64,000 nt of DNA from Sphingomonas jatrophae (lineage in GTDB: Bacteria > Pseudomonadota > Alphaproteobacteria > Sphingomonadales > Sphingomonadaceae). Positions 45,345 to 54,905 of this stretch are shown in pieces. Where the stretch lies: contig NZ_FOZG01000001.1 of NCBI RefSeq assembly GCF_900113315.1, positions 682,001 through 746,000 on the forward strand, given 5' to 3'. Each line of letters opens with the position of its first letter. The first letter of the stretch is position 1. Below the pieces are notes generated by a model. That model saw only the letters and a list, made by a program, of their open reading frames with translations, made no database searches and had not been told where the DNA came from. The translations under genes and the position numbers were made by a program.

Positions 45345-46886
45345 TCAGTGCAGCGGCCGGGACGTTTCCGGCTGCATCGACGGATCATCCACCACATCGA
45401 CGATGCCGCGACCGACATGGCTGCGCGAGCGGCTGTAGAGGAAGTAGATCAGCAGGCCGCCCGCGCCCCAGATGAGCGGGAAGACCTTCGCCATCATCGG
45501 CAGTGAATAATAGAGGTAGACGCAGCCGACGACCGCCAGCGTGCCGACGACATAGACGGCGGGCGTGCGGAACGGGCGATGACGCGTCGGATCGGTGCGG
45601 CGGAGCACCATGACCGAAGCCGCCACCATCGCGAAGGCAAACAGGGTGCCGCCGTTGGACACATCCGCCAGGCGACCAACCGGCAGGAAGGCCGCCGCGA
45701 GCATGACGACGAGGCCCGTGACGATCGTCATCACGTGCGGCGTGCGGAAGCGCGGGTGGATCGAGGCGAGCTTGGCCGGCAGCAGCCCGTCGCGGGCCAT
45801 GGCGAAGAAGACGCGGATCTGACCGAACATCATCATCAGGACGACGGACGGAAGCGCGAGGAAGGCGGCGAGACCGATCAGATTGCCGACCTTCACCCAG
45901 CCATTCTCGCGCAGCACGTGGGCCAGCGCCTCACGCGAGCAGGACAGCGGCTCCTGACCAATGCCGGCGAGTTCGGCGCAGCGCGCGGTGAGCTGCGACG
46001 TGCCGGGTGCGAGCAGCGTGCCCGCGGCATCGCGCACCGGCTGCGCGAAGGCGACATTGTCGGTGGCGCCGATCGCACCCGCGGCAACCAGCAGGTAGAA
46101 GATGGTGCAGAAGACAAGGCTGCCGATCAGGCCGATCGGCACGTTGCGCTGCGGGTCGCGCGTCTCTTCCGCGGCGGTGGAGACCGCGTCGAAGCCGACA
46201 TAGGCGAAGAAGATCGACGCCGCGGCGCCGGCCATGCCGCCGATGCCGGTCGGAAACAGCGGCTGGAAATGGTCCATCCGGATGACGGGGATCGACAGCG
46301 CGACGAACAAGGTCAGCGCCGCCACCTTGATCACCACCAGCGCGGCATTGACCCGCGCGCTCTCGGTCGTGCCGACCACGAGCAGCCAGGTGACGAGACC
46401 CGCGATCACGATCGCCGGCAGATTGACGATGCCGCCCGCGCTCGGCCCGTTCGCCAGCGCGTCGGGAATGTGGATGCCGAGCGAATTATCCAGCAGGCCG
46501 ACGAGATAGCCCGACCAGCCGACCGCCACCGCGCTCGCGCCGATGGCATATTCGAGCACCAGCGCCCAGCCGACCATCCACGCCAGCAGCTCACCCATCA
46601 CCGCATAGGTGTAGGTGTAGGCGGAGCCGGCGACCGGCACCATCGAGGCGAGTTCGGAATAGCAGAGCGCGGCGACCGCGCAGACGAAGCCGGCCAGCAC
46701 GAAGGACAGCATCATGGCGGGGCCGGCCTTTTGCGCGGCCTCGCTCGTCAACACGAAGATGCCGGTGCCGATCACCGCGCCGATGCCGAGCATCGTCAGC
46801 TGGAAAGCGCCGAGCGAGCGGTGCAGCCCCTTCTTCTCGGCAGTGGCAAGGATGGCGTCCAGCGACTTGACGCGCCCAAAGATCAT
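45345..46886 (-). CDS. APC-family amino acid permease (CAT type)
   Basis: 513 residues with about 12 hydrophobic segments. The first contains GIGAVIGTGIFVLTSEAAQKAGPA, the unwound substrate-binding helix of the amino acid-polyamine-organocation superfamily. CYSELASMVPVAGSAYTY and FFAYVGFDAVSTAAEETRDPQRNVP are also diagnostic of the cationic amino acid transporter branch. A long extracytoplasmic loop after the seventh helix carries two Cys residues (RCAELAGIGQEPLSCSREA). It ends near a shared terminator. The 137 nt upstream presumably hold its promoter. Confidence 0.92.
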   Translation of the reverse strand: MIFGRVKSLDAILATAEKKGLHRSLGAFQLTMLGIGAVIGTGIFVLTSEAAQKAGPAMMLSFVLAGFVCAVAALCYSELASMVPVAGSAYTYTYAVMGELLAWMVGWALVLEYAIGASAVAVGWSGYLVGLLDNSLGIHIPDALANGPSAGGIVNLPAIVIAGLVTWLLVVGTTESARVNAALVVIKVAALTLFVALSIPVIRMDHFQPLFPTGIGGMAGAAASIFFAYVGFDAVSTAAEETRDPQRNVPIGLIGSLVFCTIFYLLVAAGAIGATDNVAFAQPVRDAAGTLLAPGTSQLTARCAELAGIGQEPLSCSREALAHVLRENGWVKVGNLIGLAAFLALPSVVLMMMFGQIRVFFAMARDGLLPAKLASIHPRFRTPHVMTIVTGLVVMLAAAFLPVGRLADVSNGGTLFAFAMVAASVMVLRRTDPTRHRPFRTPAVYVVGTLAVVGCVYLYYSLPMMAKVFPLIWGAGGLLIYFLYSRSRSHVGRGIVDVVDDPSMQPETSRPLH

Positions 46887-47023
46887 GCACTCATCCCTCT
46901 CGCGGAGCGCGCAGCCCCCCGCCGCGCGCCCTAATTCTAATCAGCGGAGCCTAGAGCCAATTCCGCCCGACGCAATAGTGTTGCGCGATAACCCTTCTGG
47001 TTCAAGCGCATGCTGTCCGCGGC

Positions 47024-47401
47024 TCAGTCCACCAGCATGTGATGGAATTGCTGGCCGCCGAACAGGTGGACGTGGAGATGCGGCACCATCTGGTGGCCGT
47101 GCTGCCCGACATTGACGAGCAGGCGATAGCCGGGCGTGGGCAAGCCCTGCTCCCGCGCGACATGCCCGACCGCGCGAACGAAGCCCACAATCTCCGCCTC
47201 GCCTGCCTTGGCGGCGAAATCGTCCCAGCCGACATAGCGGCCTTTCGGGATGACGAGGATGTGGATCGGCGCCTGCGGAGCGATGTCGTGGAAGGCGAGC
47301 GCGAACTCGTCCTCATAGACCTTCTTGCAGGGCAGCTCGCCGCGCAGGATTTGGGCGAAGATGTTGGTGTCGTCGTAAGGCGCAGTGGCATCGACGGGCA
47401 T
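47024..47401 (-). CDS. HIT-family nucleotide hydrolase (HINT-like)
   Basis: 125 residues from the ATG at 47401. NIFAQILRGELPCKKVYEDEFALAFHDIAPQAPIHILVIPKG and the catalytic triad region HLHVHLFGG are the HINT signature; GQHGHQMVPHLH is also typical. It lacks the N-terminal leader of the other HIT gene in this window (31821-32324). It lies 40 nt downstream of hisE on the same strand, an arrangement common in Alphaproteobacteria, and is probably co-transcribed. Confidence 0.93.
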   Translation of the reverse strand: MPVDATAPYDDTNIFAQILRGELPCKKVYEDEFALAFHDIAPQAPIHILVIPKGRYVGWDDFAAKAGEAEIVGFVRAVGHVAREQGLPTPGYRLLVNVGQHGHQMVPHLHVHLFGGQQFHHMLVD

Positions 47402-47441
47402 CAGGCTCTCCCTCGTTCTAGAACGCGCCAGCGATCCGGGA

Positions 47442-47756
47442 TCAGCCGCGCGCCGCCTTCTCGACATGGCCGGACACGCCCTCGCGGCGATCCAGCTCGG
47501 CCAGCACGTCGGCCAGCGCCACATCCCGCTCAGCCAGCAGCACCATCAGGTGGAACAGCAGGTCCGCCGCCTCCGACGTGAGCTTGGCAGGATCCTCGGC
47601 GAGAGCGGCGATGACGGTTTCGACCGCCTCCTCGCCCAGTTTCTGCGCGCATTTGCCCGTGCCCTTGGCCAGCAGCGCGGCGACATAGGAGGCGGACGGA
47701 TCCGCGCCCTTGCGGGAGGCGATCACGGCCTCCAGCCGCTCCAGCGTGCCGCTCAT
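47442..47756 (-). CDS. hisE: Phosphoribosyl-ATP pyrophosphatase
   Basis: 104 residues. Second step of histidine synthesis. The MazG-like helices carry [21 protein letters not shown] and [19 protein letters not shown], with the Glu and Asp that bind magnesium. It is separate from hisI, which is not in the window. Overlaps hisF by 4 nt. Confidence 0.96.
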   Translation of the reverse strand: MSGTLERLEAVIASRKGADPSASYVAALLAKGTGKCAQKLGEEAVETVIAALAEDPAKLTSEAADLLFHLMVLLAERDVALADVLAELDRREGVSGHVEKAARG

Positions 47757-48514
47757 GCGCGCACCGCAAGGCCGGCGGCGCGCAGCGCCGCACGCGCTTC
47801 TCCGACCGTGTGCTGGCCGAAGTGGAAGATGGAGGCGGCCAGCACCGCGCTGGCATGGCCATCGCGCACACCGGCGACGAGATGGTCGAGAGTGCCGACG
47901 CCGCCGCTCGCCACCAGAGGCACGTCCACCGCATCGGCGATGGCCCGGCAGAGCGCGAGATCATAGCCGTCGCGCGTGCCGTCCCGGTCCATCGAGGTGA
48001 CGAGCAGTTCGCCCGCGCCGAGGCGCGCGAGCGTGATGGCATGTTCGACCGCGTCGATCCCCGTCGCGCGGCGGCCACCATGGGTGAAGACCTCCCAGCG
48101 CCCCTCGCCCACCGCGCGCGCATCGACCGCGCCGACGACGCACTGGGCGCCGAACCGCTCGGCAATCTCACCGACCAGAGCCGGCCGGGCGACCGCGGCG
48201 CTGTTCACCGCGACCTTGTCGGCGCCCGCCAGCAGCAGCGCGCGCGCATCCTCGACCGAGCGGACCCCCCCGCCGACCGTCAAAGGCATGAAGCAGACCG
48301 CGGCGGTGCGCTCGACCACGTCGAGAATGGTGCCGCGGGCTTCATGGCTGGCGCCGATATCGAGGAAGCAAAGCTCGTCCGCGCCGGCGGCGTCATAGAG
48401 GCGTGCCTGCTCGACCGGATCGCCCGCATCGGCGAGATCGACGAAGTTGACGCCCTTCACCACGCGCCCGCCCGCCACGTCGAGGCACGGGATGATGCGC
48501 GTACGAACCGTCAC
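47753..48514 (-). CDS. hisF: Imidazole glycerol phosphate synthase, cyclase subunit
   Basis: 253 residues, a (beta/alpha)8 barrel. Catalytic Asp12 in [15 protein letters not shown] and the second in [13 protein letters not shown]. Phosphate-binding loops are [11 protein letters not shown] and [11 protein letters not shown]. Uses ammonia supplied by HisH to close the imidazole ring. Overlaps hisE and hisA by 4 nt each. Confidence 0.97.
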   Translation of the reverse strand: MTVRTRIIPCLDVAGGRVVKGVNFVDLADAGDPVEQARLYDAAGADELCFLDIGASHEARGTILDVVERTAAVCFMPLTVGGGVRSVEDARALLLAGADKVAVNSAAVARPALVGEIAERFGAQCVVGAVDARAVGEGRWEVFTHGGRRATGIDAVEHAITLARLGAGELLVTSMDRDGTRDGYDLALCRAIADAVDVPLVASGGVGTLDHLVAGVRDGHASAVLAASIFHFGQHTVGEARAALRAAGLAVRA

Positions 48515-49242
48515 GCGCGGCCGATCCTGAGGGCTGCGGCGAGATCGAGGCGTCCGTCATAGAGGGCGCGGCCGGTGATGACGCCTTCGATGCCCTCGGA
48601 GGCGTGACGGGCGAGCTCGAGAATGTCGCCGAGGCCGCTGACGCCGCCGCTGGCAATGACGGGAATCGTCGTACGCCGGGCGAGCGCGATGGTGGCGTCG
48701 ATGTTGCACCCCTTCATCAGCCCGTCGCGGCCGACGTCGGTGAACAGCAGCGATGCGACGCCGGCATCCTGGAAGCGGGCCGCCAGATCGGCGGCAGGCA
48801 CGTCGGACACCTCGGCCCAGCCGCGCGTCGCGACCATGCCGCCGCGTGCATCCACCGCGACGACGATGCGGCCCGGAGCGGCGGCGGCGGCTTCGCGGAC
48901 CAGATCGGGGTTTTCCAGCGCGGCGGTGCCGAGCACGACCCGCTCGACGCCGAGCTCCAGCCAGCGATCGATGCCGGCGCGGTCGCGGATGCCGCCGCCC
49001 AGCTGCACCTTGTGCGGGAAGGCCGCGAGGATGCTGCGCACGGCATCGGCATTGCGCGCCTCACCGGCGAATGCGCCGTCGAGATCGACGACATGGACCC
49101 AGTCCGCGCCCGCCGCGGCGAAGCGGCGCGCCTGTTCGGCGGGATCGTCGGCATAGACGGTGGCGCGATCCATGTCGCCCTCGGCCAGCCGGACCACCTG
49201 CCCGTCCTTGAGGTCGATTGCGGGAAAGATCGTCAGGCTCAC
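48511..49242 (-). CDS. hisA: Phosphoribosylformimino-AICAR ribotide isomerase
   Basis: About 243 residues from a GTG that overlaps the hisH stop. A half-barrel-duplicated TIM barrel like His[20 protein letters not shown] with Asp10, [26 protein letters not shown] and [12 protein letters not shown]. An open frame extends upstream but overlaps hisH. Fourth step of histidine synthesis. Confidence 0.96.
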   Translation of the reverse strand: MSLTIFPAIDLKDGQVVRLAEGDMDRATVYADDPAEQARRFAAAGADWVHVVDLDGAFAGEARNADAVRSILAAFPHKVQLGGGIRDRAGIDRWLELGVERVVLGTAALENPDLVREAAAAAPGRIVVAVDARGGMVATRGWAEVSDVPAADLAARFQDAGVASLLFTDVGRDGLMKGCNIDATIALARRTTIPVIASGGVSGLGDILELARHASEGIEGVITGRALYDGRLDLAAALRIGRA

Positions 49243-49856
49243 GGCCGCCACTCCAGAAATCGGGCGAGCATGGCGAGGCCGTAGGCCTGGCTCTTCTCGG
49301 GATGGAATTGAACGCCGGCGATGTTGTCGCGGCCGACTGCGGCGACGACGGGACCGGCATGATCGGTCCACGCGAGCACCTCGGTGGGATCGCGGGCATC
49401 GAAGGCAAAACTGTGGAGGAAATAGGCCTCACCGGGCGGGAGCAGAGCGTGGCCGCGCGTCGGCGCCACGTCGTTCCAGCCCATGTGCGGCACCTTGGCG
49501 GTGGCGGTGGGCTTCAGCGGACGAACGGTGCCGCCGATCCAGCCGAGGCCGGCATGCTCGCCATATTCCTCGCCGACATCGGCCAGCATCTGCATGCCGA
49601 CGCAGATGCCGAGGAATGGCGCGCCGCCCTGCACCACCCGCTCGCCGAGCGCATCGGCCATGCCGGGGATCGCCTGCAGCGCATCCATGCAGGCGGCGAA
49701 GGCGCCGACGCCGGGCAGGACGATCCGCTCGGCAGACCGGACCGCCTCCGGATCGGCCGTCACCTCGACCTGGTCGGCCCCGGCGGCCCGGAGCGCATTC
49801 TCGACCGAGCGGAGATTGCCTGCGCCGAGATCGATCAACGCCAGCCGCTCACGCAC
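49239..49856 (-). CDS. hisH: Imidazole glycerol phosphate synthase, glutaminase subunit
   Basis: About 205 residues from GTG 49856, which overlaps the end of hisB by 8 nt. Class I glutamine amidotransferase with nucleophile Cys85 in [11 protein letters not shown] and the His-Glu pair in VQFHPEKSQ. The oxyanion region is LPGVGAF. Partner of HisF. Confidence 0.95.
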   Translation of the reverse strand: MRERLALIDLGAGNLRSVENALRAAGADQVEVTADPEAVRSAERIVLPGVGAFAACMDALQAIPGMADALGERVVQGGAPFLGICVGMQMLADVGEEYGEHAGLGWIGGTVRPLKPTATAKVPHMGWNDVAPTRGHALLPPGEAYFLHSFAFDARDPTEVLAWTDHAGPVVAAVGRDNIAGVQFHPEKSQAYGLAMLARFLEWRP

Positions 49857-50445
49857 CGCCGAGCGTCCCCTTGGTCGAGGGGATCGCATCCGCCTTGCGC
49901 GGGTCGATCTCCACCGCCTGGCGGAGCGCGCGGGCGACCGCCTTGAAGATGCTCTCGACGATATGGTGGTTGTTGCGACCGTAGAGCGTCTCGACGTGGA
50001 GCGTGAGGCCCGCGGTCTGTGCCAGCGAGTGGAAGAAATGCTCGAACATCTCGGTGTCCATCTCGCCGAGCCGGTGCTGGCTGAACTCCGAGCGCCAGAC
50101 GAGATAGGGGCGGCCGGAGATGTCGACGGAGGCGCGACTCAGCGTCTCGTCCATCGGCGCGTAGGCGGTGCCGTAGCGGGTGATGCCGCGGCGATCGCCC
50201 AGCGCCTTGGCCAGCGCCTCGCCGATGGCGAGCGCGCTGTCCTCGGTCGTGTGGTGCGCATCGATGTGGAGATCGCCCGCCACCTTCAGGTCGATGTCGA
50301 TCAGCGAGTGGCGCGACAGCTGCTCCACCATATGATCGAGAAAGCCGATGCCGGTGGACACGGAGTAAACTCCCGTGCCGTCGAGATCGAGCGTCACCGA
50401 CACGTCGGTTTCGCTGGTTTTCCGGTTGACGCTGGCGCTCCGCAT
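49849..50445 (-). CDS. hisB: Imidazoleglycerol-phosphate dehydratase
   Basis: About 198 residues, the monofunctional form without the phosphatase domain found in enterobacteria. The manganese-binding pattern is visible as [36 protein letters not shown]-like [14 protein letters not shown] and [15 protein letters not shown]. First gene of the minus-strand hisBHAFE cluster; the promoter just upstream would give a very short leader. Confidence 0.96.
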   Translation of the reverse strand: MRSASVNRKTSETDVSVTLDLDGTGVYSVSTGIGFLDHMVEQLSRHSLIDIDLKVAGDLHIDAHHTTEDSALAIGEALAKALGDRRGITRYGTAYAPMDETLSRASVDISGRPYLVWRSEFSQHRLGEMDTEMFEHFFHSLAQTAGLTLHVETLYGRNNHHIVESIFKAVARALRQAVEIDPRKADAIPSTKGTLGGA

Positions 50446-50455
50446 GATGGGCCGC

Positions 50456-50483
50456 GCTATAACGGCGCTGATCCCGAGCGCAA
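50456..50483 (-). promoter_or_regulatory. Candidate promoter of the his cluster
   Basis: On the minus strand TTGCGC (50483-50478) and TATAGC (50461-50456) are 16 nt apart. The -10 ends 10 nt before the hisB ATG, so the transcript would start within a few bases of it and leave no room for a leader-peptide attenuator. Confidence 0.5.
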
Positions 50484-50524
50484 CGCGCTTGACCGTTCGC
50501 GCGGTCGCGTCCACTTGGACGAGG

Positions 50525-51010
50525 ATGAACGATACGACGCCCGACAGCCTGATTCCGTACGACGAGATCGTGCAGGACGCGCTGCGCGCGGTGGTGGGCC
50601 GCGTCCTCGGCGAGGTCGAGAAGAATGGCGGCCTGCCGGGCGAGCATCATTTCTACATCACGTTCAAGACGCGCGCGCCGGGCGTGAACATCCCCCAGCA
50701 CCTGCTGGAGCGGTTCCCCGACGAGATGACGATCGTCATCCAGAACCGCTACTGGGATTTGCGCGTGCTGCCGGCGACGTTCGAGGTGGGCCTGTCGTTC
50801 AATCAGGTGCCGGCGAAGCTGCACATCCCGTTCGCCGCAATCACCGGCTTCGTCGATCCGGCCGTCAATTTCGCGCTCCAGTTCCAAGTCGCCAATGCCG
50901 AGGATGCGGACGCACCGGAGCATAGCGAGGCGGAGAACGATGCGCCGCTGGCCGAGCCGATCGAAGACGGCTCCAACGTCGTGTCGGTGGATTTCACCCG
51001 CAAGAAGTAG
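50525..51010 (+). CDS. sspB: SspB-like ClpXP adaptor protein
   Basis: 161 residues from the ATG at 50525. The fold block [21 protein letters not shown], then [35 protein letters not shown] and [22 protein letters not shown] match the alphaproteobacterial SspB family, which delivers ssrA-tagged and other substrates to ClpXP. The acidic linker and short C-terminal ClpX-docking tail ([10 protein letters not shown]) are also as expected. It diverges from hisB. Confidence 0.92.
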   Translation: MNDTTPDSLIPYDEIVQDALRAVVGRVLGEVEKNGGLPGEHHFYITFKTRAPGVNIPQHLLERFPDEMTIVIQNRYWDLRVLPATFEVGLSFNQVPAKLHIPFAAITGFVDPAVNFALQFQVANAEDADAPEHSEAENDAPLAEPIEDGSNVVSVDFTRKK

Positions 51011-51058
51011 ACCCGTCAGGCCGGGCAACCCCGCCGTCGCCCGTCCGTTGACGGCGGC

Positions 51059-52450
51059 ATGAGCGACACCCGCACCGAAACCGACAGCTTCGGCCCGATC
51101 GAAGTTCCCGCCTCCGCTTACTGGGGCGCGCAGACGCAGCGATCGATCGAGAATTTCCCGTTCGGCGCGACCGAGCGGATGCCCGTCGGCATCGTCCACG
51201 CGCTCGCCATCGTCAAGCAGGCGGCGGCGCGGGTGAACCGGCGGCATGGGCTGGCGGCTGAGAAGGCGGACGCAATCGAGCAGGCGGCGGCCGAGGTGGC
51301 GGCCGGCCGGCATGACGACCAGTTCCCGCTGGTCATCTGGCAGACCGGCTCCGGCACGCAATCGAACATGAACGCCAATGAGGTGATTGCGGGACGCGCC
51401 AACGAGATCCTGACGGGCAAGCGCGGCGGCAAGTCCCCCGTTCATCCCAATGACGACGTCAATCGCGGTCAATCCTCCAACGACAGCTTTCCGACCGCGC
51501 TCCACATCGCCGCGGCACTGGCCACGCGCGACCGGCTGCTGCCCGCGCTCGAGCGGCTCGAGACCGCGCTGCTGGCGAAGGCAGAGGCCTGGGGGCACAT
51601 CGTCAAGATCGGGCGCACCCACTTGCAGGATGCGACGCCGCTGACGCTCGGCGACGAGGCGTCAGGCTGGTATGCGCAGCTGCGGCTGGCGCGCACCCGG
51701 ATCGCGCCGATGATCGAGCATGGCGTGGCGAAGCTGGCGCAGGGTGGCACGGCCGTCGGCACCGGGCTCAATGCTCCGCCGGGCTTTGCGGAGGATTTCG
51801 CGCGGGAAGCGGCGGCGATCACCGGTTTCGCCTTCGAGACCGCGCCGAACAAGTACGAAGCGCTGGCGAGCCATGACACGCTGGTCGATCTGTCCGGGCG
51901 GTTCAACACGCTGGCGGTGGCGCTGACCAAGATCGCCAACGACATTCGCCTGCTCGGCTCCGGCCCGCGCTGTGGCCTGGGCGAGCTGAAGCTGCCGGAG
52001 AATGAGCCGGGCAGCTCGATCATGCCGGGCAAAGTCAATCCGACGCAGGCCGAGATGTTGACGATGGTTGCCGCGCAGGTGATCGGCAACCATCTCGCGA
52101 TCACCGTCGGCGGGCTACAGGGGCATTTGGAGCTGAATGTGTTCAAGCCGCTGATCGGCGCGAATATCCTGCGCTCGATCCACCTGCTGAGCGTCGGCAT
52201 GGAAAGCTTCGCCGAGCGCTGCGTCGACGGGATGGAGGCGGACGAGGCGCGGATCGGGCAGCTGCTCGACCGGTCGCTGATGCTGGTGACAGCGCTGGCG
52301 CCCGAGATCGGCTATGACAATGCCGCCAAGATCGCCAAGCATGCGCATCATGAAGGCCTGACGTTGAAGGAGGCGGGCCTGGCCCTCGGCCTCGTCGATG
52401 AGGCGACGTTCGACCGCGTGGTCCGGCCCGAAGCGATGCTGGGCCGTTAG
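51059..52450 (+). CDS. fumC: Fumarate hydratase class II
   Basis: 463 residues, the usual length for the iron-free fumarase. Signature [13 protein letters not shown] near residue 318. Other blocks: [33 protein letters not shown] and [16 protein letters not shown] with the catalytic His, and [12 protein letters not shown]. Interconverts fumarate and malate. It is 48 nt after sspB and may have its own promoter. Confidence 0.97.
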   Translation: MSDTRTETDSFGPIEVPASAYWGAQTQRSIENFPFGATERMPVGIVHALAIVKQAAARVNRRHGLAAEKADAIEQAAAEVAAGRHDDQFPLVIWQTGSGTQSNMNANEVIAGRANEILTGKRGGKSPVHPNDDVNRGQSSNDSFPTALHIAAALATRDRLLPALERLETALLAKAEAWGHIVKIGRTHLQDATPLTLGDEASGWYAQLRLARTRIAPMIEHGVAKLAQGGTAVGTGLNAPPGFAEDFAREAAAITGFAFETAPNKYEALASHDTLVDLSGRFNTLAVALTKIANDIRLLGSGPRCGLGELKLPENEPGSSIMPGKVNPTQAEMLTMVAAQVIGNHLAITVGGLQGHLELNVFKPLIGANILRSIHLLSVGMESFAERCVDGMEADEARIGQLLDRSLMLVTALAPEIGYDNAAKIAKHAHHEGLTLKEAGLALGLVDEATFDRVVRPEAMLGR

Positions 52451-52510
52451 GTCCGGAACAAGCCGCGCCTTCCCGCGCTTTCGTTGCGATGTCGTGATGA
52501 GGAGAGTGCA

Positions 52511-52729
52511 GTGGGTGCGACCACCATCGGCGCGCTGATCGGCGGCGCCGTCGACAGCATGAGCGGCGACGACGATGAAAGCTGGGATGGCGCGCTGAAG
52601 GGGGCGATCATCGCCAACGTAGCGAAGGTCGTGCTGCCGATGGCGTTCACCTACGCGGTCGGCTGGGCCGTGCTGCGCGGCACCGGTCTCATCGTGGATC
52701 GAGCCTTCAACCAAGGAGAGTTCAAATGA
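52511..52729 (+). CDS. Small Gly/Ala-rich membrane protein (72 residues)
   Basis: GTG start with GAGGAGAG 6-12 nt upstream. GATTIGALIGGAVDSM and a central hydrophobic stretch ANVAKVVLPMAFTYAVGWAVL surround an acidic SGDDDESWDG. It overlaps the following gene by 4 nt. No family recognised. The Gly-spaced helices resemble glycine-zipper proteins. Confidence 0.6.
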   Translation: MGATTIGALIGGAVDSMSGDDDESWDGALKGAIIANVAKVVLPMAFTYAVGWAVLRGTGLIVDRAFNQGEFK

Positions 52730-52944
52730 TCAGCCGTATCGTGGGAGCGCTTGTCGGGCGTGAGATCGATCGCCGCGACGGCCGCGGCGGCGTCAAGGGT
52801 GCGCTGCTGGGCATGGGCGCGGTCGGCCTGCTGCGCCGCATGGGCCCGCTCGGAATGGTGCTGGGCGGCGGCTATGTCGCGAAGAAGGCGATGGATCGCC
52901 GTCGTGCCGAGCGCGCCGGGCAGATGGGCCGCTCGACCTACTGA
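52726..52944 (+). CDS. Small Gly-rich protein (72 residues)
   Basis: The ATG overlaps the previous stop. It has a charged REIDRRDGRGG segment, then a Gly-rich hydrophobic region (ALLGMGAVGLLRRMGPLGMVLGGGYVAKKAM), and a basic end. Probably membrane-associated and functionally linked with its twin. Function unknown. Confidence 0.6.
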   Translation: MISRIVGALVGREIDRRDGRGGVKGALLGMGAVGLLRRMGPLGMVLGGGYVAKKAMDRRRAERAGQMGRSTY

Positions 52945-52969
52945 GCCAGGCTTTTCCGCCGGAGAAGAG

Positions 52970-53004
52970 GGCCGCGGCGGGATGCCCCCCGCGGCCTTAT
53001 TCTT
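52970..53004. terminator. Terminator between convergent genes
   Basis: An 8-bp GC stem (52970-52977 with 52989-52996), extendable with mismatches, is followed by TTATTCTT. The tail overlaps the last codons of the convergent DUF1697 gene. Confidence 0.7.
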
Positions 53005-53530
53005 GCGCCATCGCCAGCAGCTTGAGCACGGTGTTCCAGTTGCGCGCCGTGACGGTCGATCCGGCGGCCTTGTCCAGCGCGGTCGGTGTCAGGCGGCTGC
53101 GCGCGACGCCATCGCCATAATCGATCCACAGTCCCCCGCCCGCCTGCGCGAGCGCCTCATGCGATGCAAGGCGGGGCTGGAGCGTGGCGGCCGTGTCGGG
53201 CGCCAGTGGGCGCTTCGACAAACAGAGGTGCAGCAGGTTCGGCCGATCGCGTGCGGCATCCGGCAGCGGATTGGCCGCGGCGAGTTCCGACCAGGAGGCT
53301 GCGGTGCGCACGATCGCCTGCACCGTCACACCCATGTCGCGTGCGACCGCGCGCTCCACCCGGATCTCCACCGCCTCTCCGTCGCCGTCCGCATCGACGA
53401 GGATGTTGCCGCTGGCGATGTAGCTGCGGACATTGGCGAAGCCCTCGGCCGCGAGGCAGGCGCGCGCTTCCGCCATCGGCAGCTTGATGCCCGCATTGAT
53501 CGAGCGGAACAGGACAATGAAGCGATCCAT
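52997..53530 (-). CDS. DUF1697 family protein
   Basis: 177 residues from the ATG at 53530. FIVLFRSINAGIKLPMAEARACLAAEGFANVRSYIASGNILV is the family hallmark. The rest alternates strands and helices (ARNWNTVLKLL at the end). The molecular function of DUF1697 is not known to me. It diverges from gmk with 45 nt between them. Confidence 0.85.
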   Translation of the reverse strand: MDRFIVLFRSINAGIKLPMAEARACLAAEGFANVRSYIASGNILVDADGDGEAVEIRVERAVARDMGVTVQAIVRTAASWSELAAANPLPDAARDRPNLLHLCLSKRPLAPDTAATLQPRLASHEALAQAGGGLWIDYGDGVARSRLTPTALDKAAGSTVTARNWNTVLKLLAMAQE

Positions 53531-53575
53531 CGTGCCCACGTTGACGCCAGCCCGCACTTCGCCGCAAGTGCCGAC

Positions 53576-54256
53576 ATGACCGCCGCCGTCGACACGCCCG
53601 CCATCCCGCCCCGCCGTCAGCCGCACGCGACCGAGCTGGAGCGCCGCGGCCTGCTGTTCGTCCTGTCCTCGCCGTCCGGGGCGGGCAAATCGACCATCGC
53701 GCGCAAGCTGCTGGAGGCCGATCCGTCGATCGCCATGTCCGTCTCCGCCACCACCCGACCGATGCGGCCGGGCGAGCAGGACGGGGTGGACTATCATTTC
53801 GTCGATGTGCCGACGTTCAAGCAGATGGCGGCGGACGGCGCGTTCCTCGAATGGGCGCACGTCTTCGATCATCGCTACGGTACGCCGCGCGCACCCGTGG
53901 ACGCGATGCTGGCGAGCGGGCGCGACGTGCTGTTCGACATCGACTGGCAGGGCGCGCAGCAGCTGTTCCAGCAGGCGGGCGGCGACGTCGTCCGCGTCTT
54001 CATCCTGCCGCCCTCCGTCGATGAGCTTGGCCGACGCCTGGCGCGCCGCGGCACCGATTCGGCGGAGGTCGTCGCCAGCCGCATGGCGCGCGCGGCGAGC
54101 GAGATCAGCCACTGGGATGGCTATGACTATGTGCTGATCAACGACGATGTGGAGCGCTGCTTCGCGCAGGTGCGGTTGATCCTCCGCGCCGAGCGGCTGA
54201 AGCGTAGCCGCCAGACCGGCCTGATCGGATTCGCCCGCAAGCTGATGGGCGGCTGA
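53576..54256 (+). CDS. gmk: Guanylate kinase
   Basis: 226 residues from the ATG at 53576. P-loop SSPSGAGKST at 31-40. GMP-binding SATTRPMRPGEQDGVDYHFV, then FLEWAHVFDHRYGTPRAPVD and VLFDIDWQGAQQL. The N-terminal 25 residues are a Pro/Arg-rich extension. Converts GMP to GDP. Confidence 0.96.
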   Translation: MTAAVDTPAIPPRRQPHATELERRGLLFVLSSPSGAGKSTIARKLLEADPSIAMSVSATTRPMRPGEQDGVDYHFVDVPTFKQMAADGAFLEWAHVFDHRYGTPRAPVDAMLASGRDVLFDIDWQGAQQLFQQAGGDVVRVFILPPSVDELGRRLARRGTDSAEVVASRMARAASEISHWDGYDYVLINDDVERCFAQVRLILRAERLKRSRQTGLIGFARKLMGG

Positions 54257-54262
54257 GCCGGC

Positions 54263-54288
54263 GGAACGCGCCCCCCTTGCCGCAGGTT
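54263..54288 (+). promoter_or_regulatory. Candidate EcfG-type promoter
   Basis: GGAAC (54263-54267) is followed after 17 nt by GGTT (54285-54288), close to the alphaproteobacterial EcfG consensus GGAAC-N16/17-CGTT. It lies 30 nt before the 54318 gene. Only the first base of the -10 departs from consensus. Confidence 0.4.
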
Positions 54289-54317
54289 GATGCCCGCGCA
54301 ACGGACAGGGTGGACCC

Positions 54318-54905
54318 ATGGCGAGGAACTATATTGGCGGCTTGATCGGCGGGGTTGCCGGAGGGCTGGTCCTCTACCTTGTCGGCTTCATCTTCTGGGG
54401 CACGCCGCTGTCCGCGCTGGCTTATTCCAGCATCGACGATGCGGGCAGCGCCTCGCTCCGCGCCGCTTTGGCGCAGACGCTGACGGCGTCGGGCACGGGC
54501 ACCTACATCATCCCCAATCCGGCGACCGATCAGGGCACCGTATTGTTCGGACAGGGGCCGATCGCGACCGTCCACTTCAACACGTCAGGCTTTCCGGTGA
54601 TCGACACCAGTTCGCTCGTCGCGGGGCTGTTCCTGGCGCTGTTCACCGGCGTGCTGATCGCCGCGGCACTCCGCGTGATCGCGCCGCGGGTGACGGACTT
54701 CCCGTCACGCGCGCGGGTGGCGGTGCTGTTCGCGCTGGCGATCAGCCTGTATCTCGATCTCGGCCAGCCAATCCTCAACCATTATGGGCCGGGCTATTTC
54801 ATCTACACCTTCCTGGGCGATTTCCTCGGGCTCGCGGCTGCCGGGCTGGTGATCGCGCGCTTCTTCCTGCCGCGCGCCGCCGCATCGTCAGTCGAGCAGG
54901 TCTAG
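54318..54905 (+). CDS. Membrane protein of unknown function (195 residues)
   Basis: Four hydrophobic segments (about 6-28, 97-118, 131-147 and 160-182). A 60-residue extracytoplasmic loop between the first two contains LAQTLTASGTGTYIIPNP. AGGGTGG precedes the ATG. No family recognised. The possible EcfG promoter suggests a stress link. Its last 18 nt overlap the 3' end of the convergent ATP12 gene. Confidence 0.7.
   Translation: MARNYIGGLIGGVAGGLVLYLVGFIFWGTPLSALAYSSIDDAGSASLRAALAQTLTASGTGTYIIPNPATDQGTVLFGQGPIATVHFNTSGFPVIDTSSLVAGLFLALFTGVLIAAALRVIAPRVTDFPSRARVAVLFALAISLYLDLGQPILNHYGPGYFIYTFLGDFLGLAAAGLVIARFFLPRAAASSVEQV

Noticed and set aside
45579-46934. Plus-strand open frame opposite the amino-acid permease
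   Set aside because: Composition (Arg, Asp, His, Gln) is the complement of membrane helices; the permease frame has all family motifs.
52441-52500. EcfG promoter before the 72-residue gene pair
   Set aside because: GGAAC (52455) and CGTT (52482) are present but 22 nt apart, well outside the 16-17 nt spacing.
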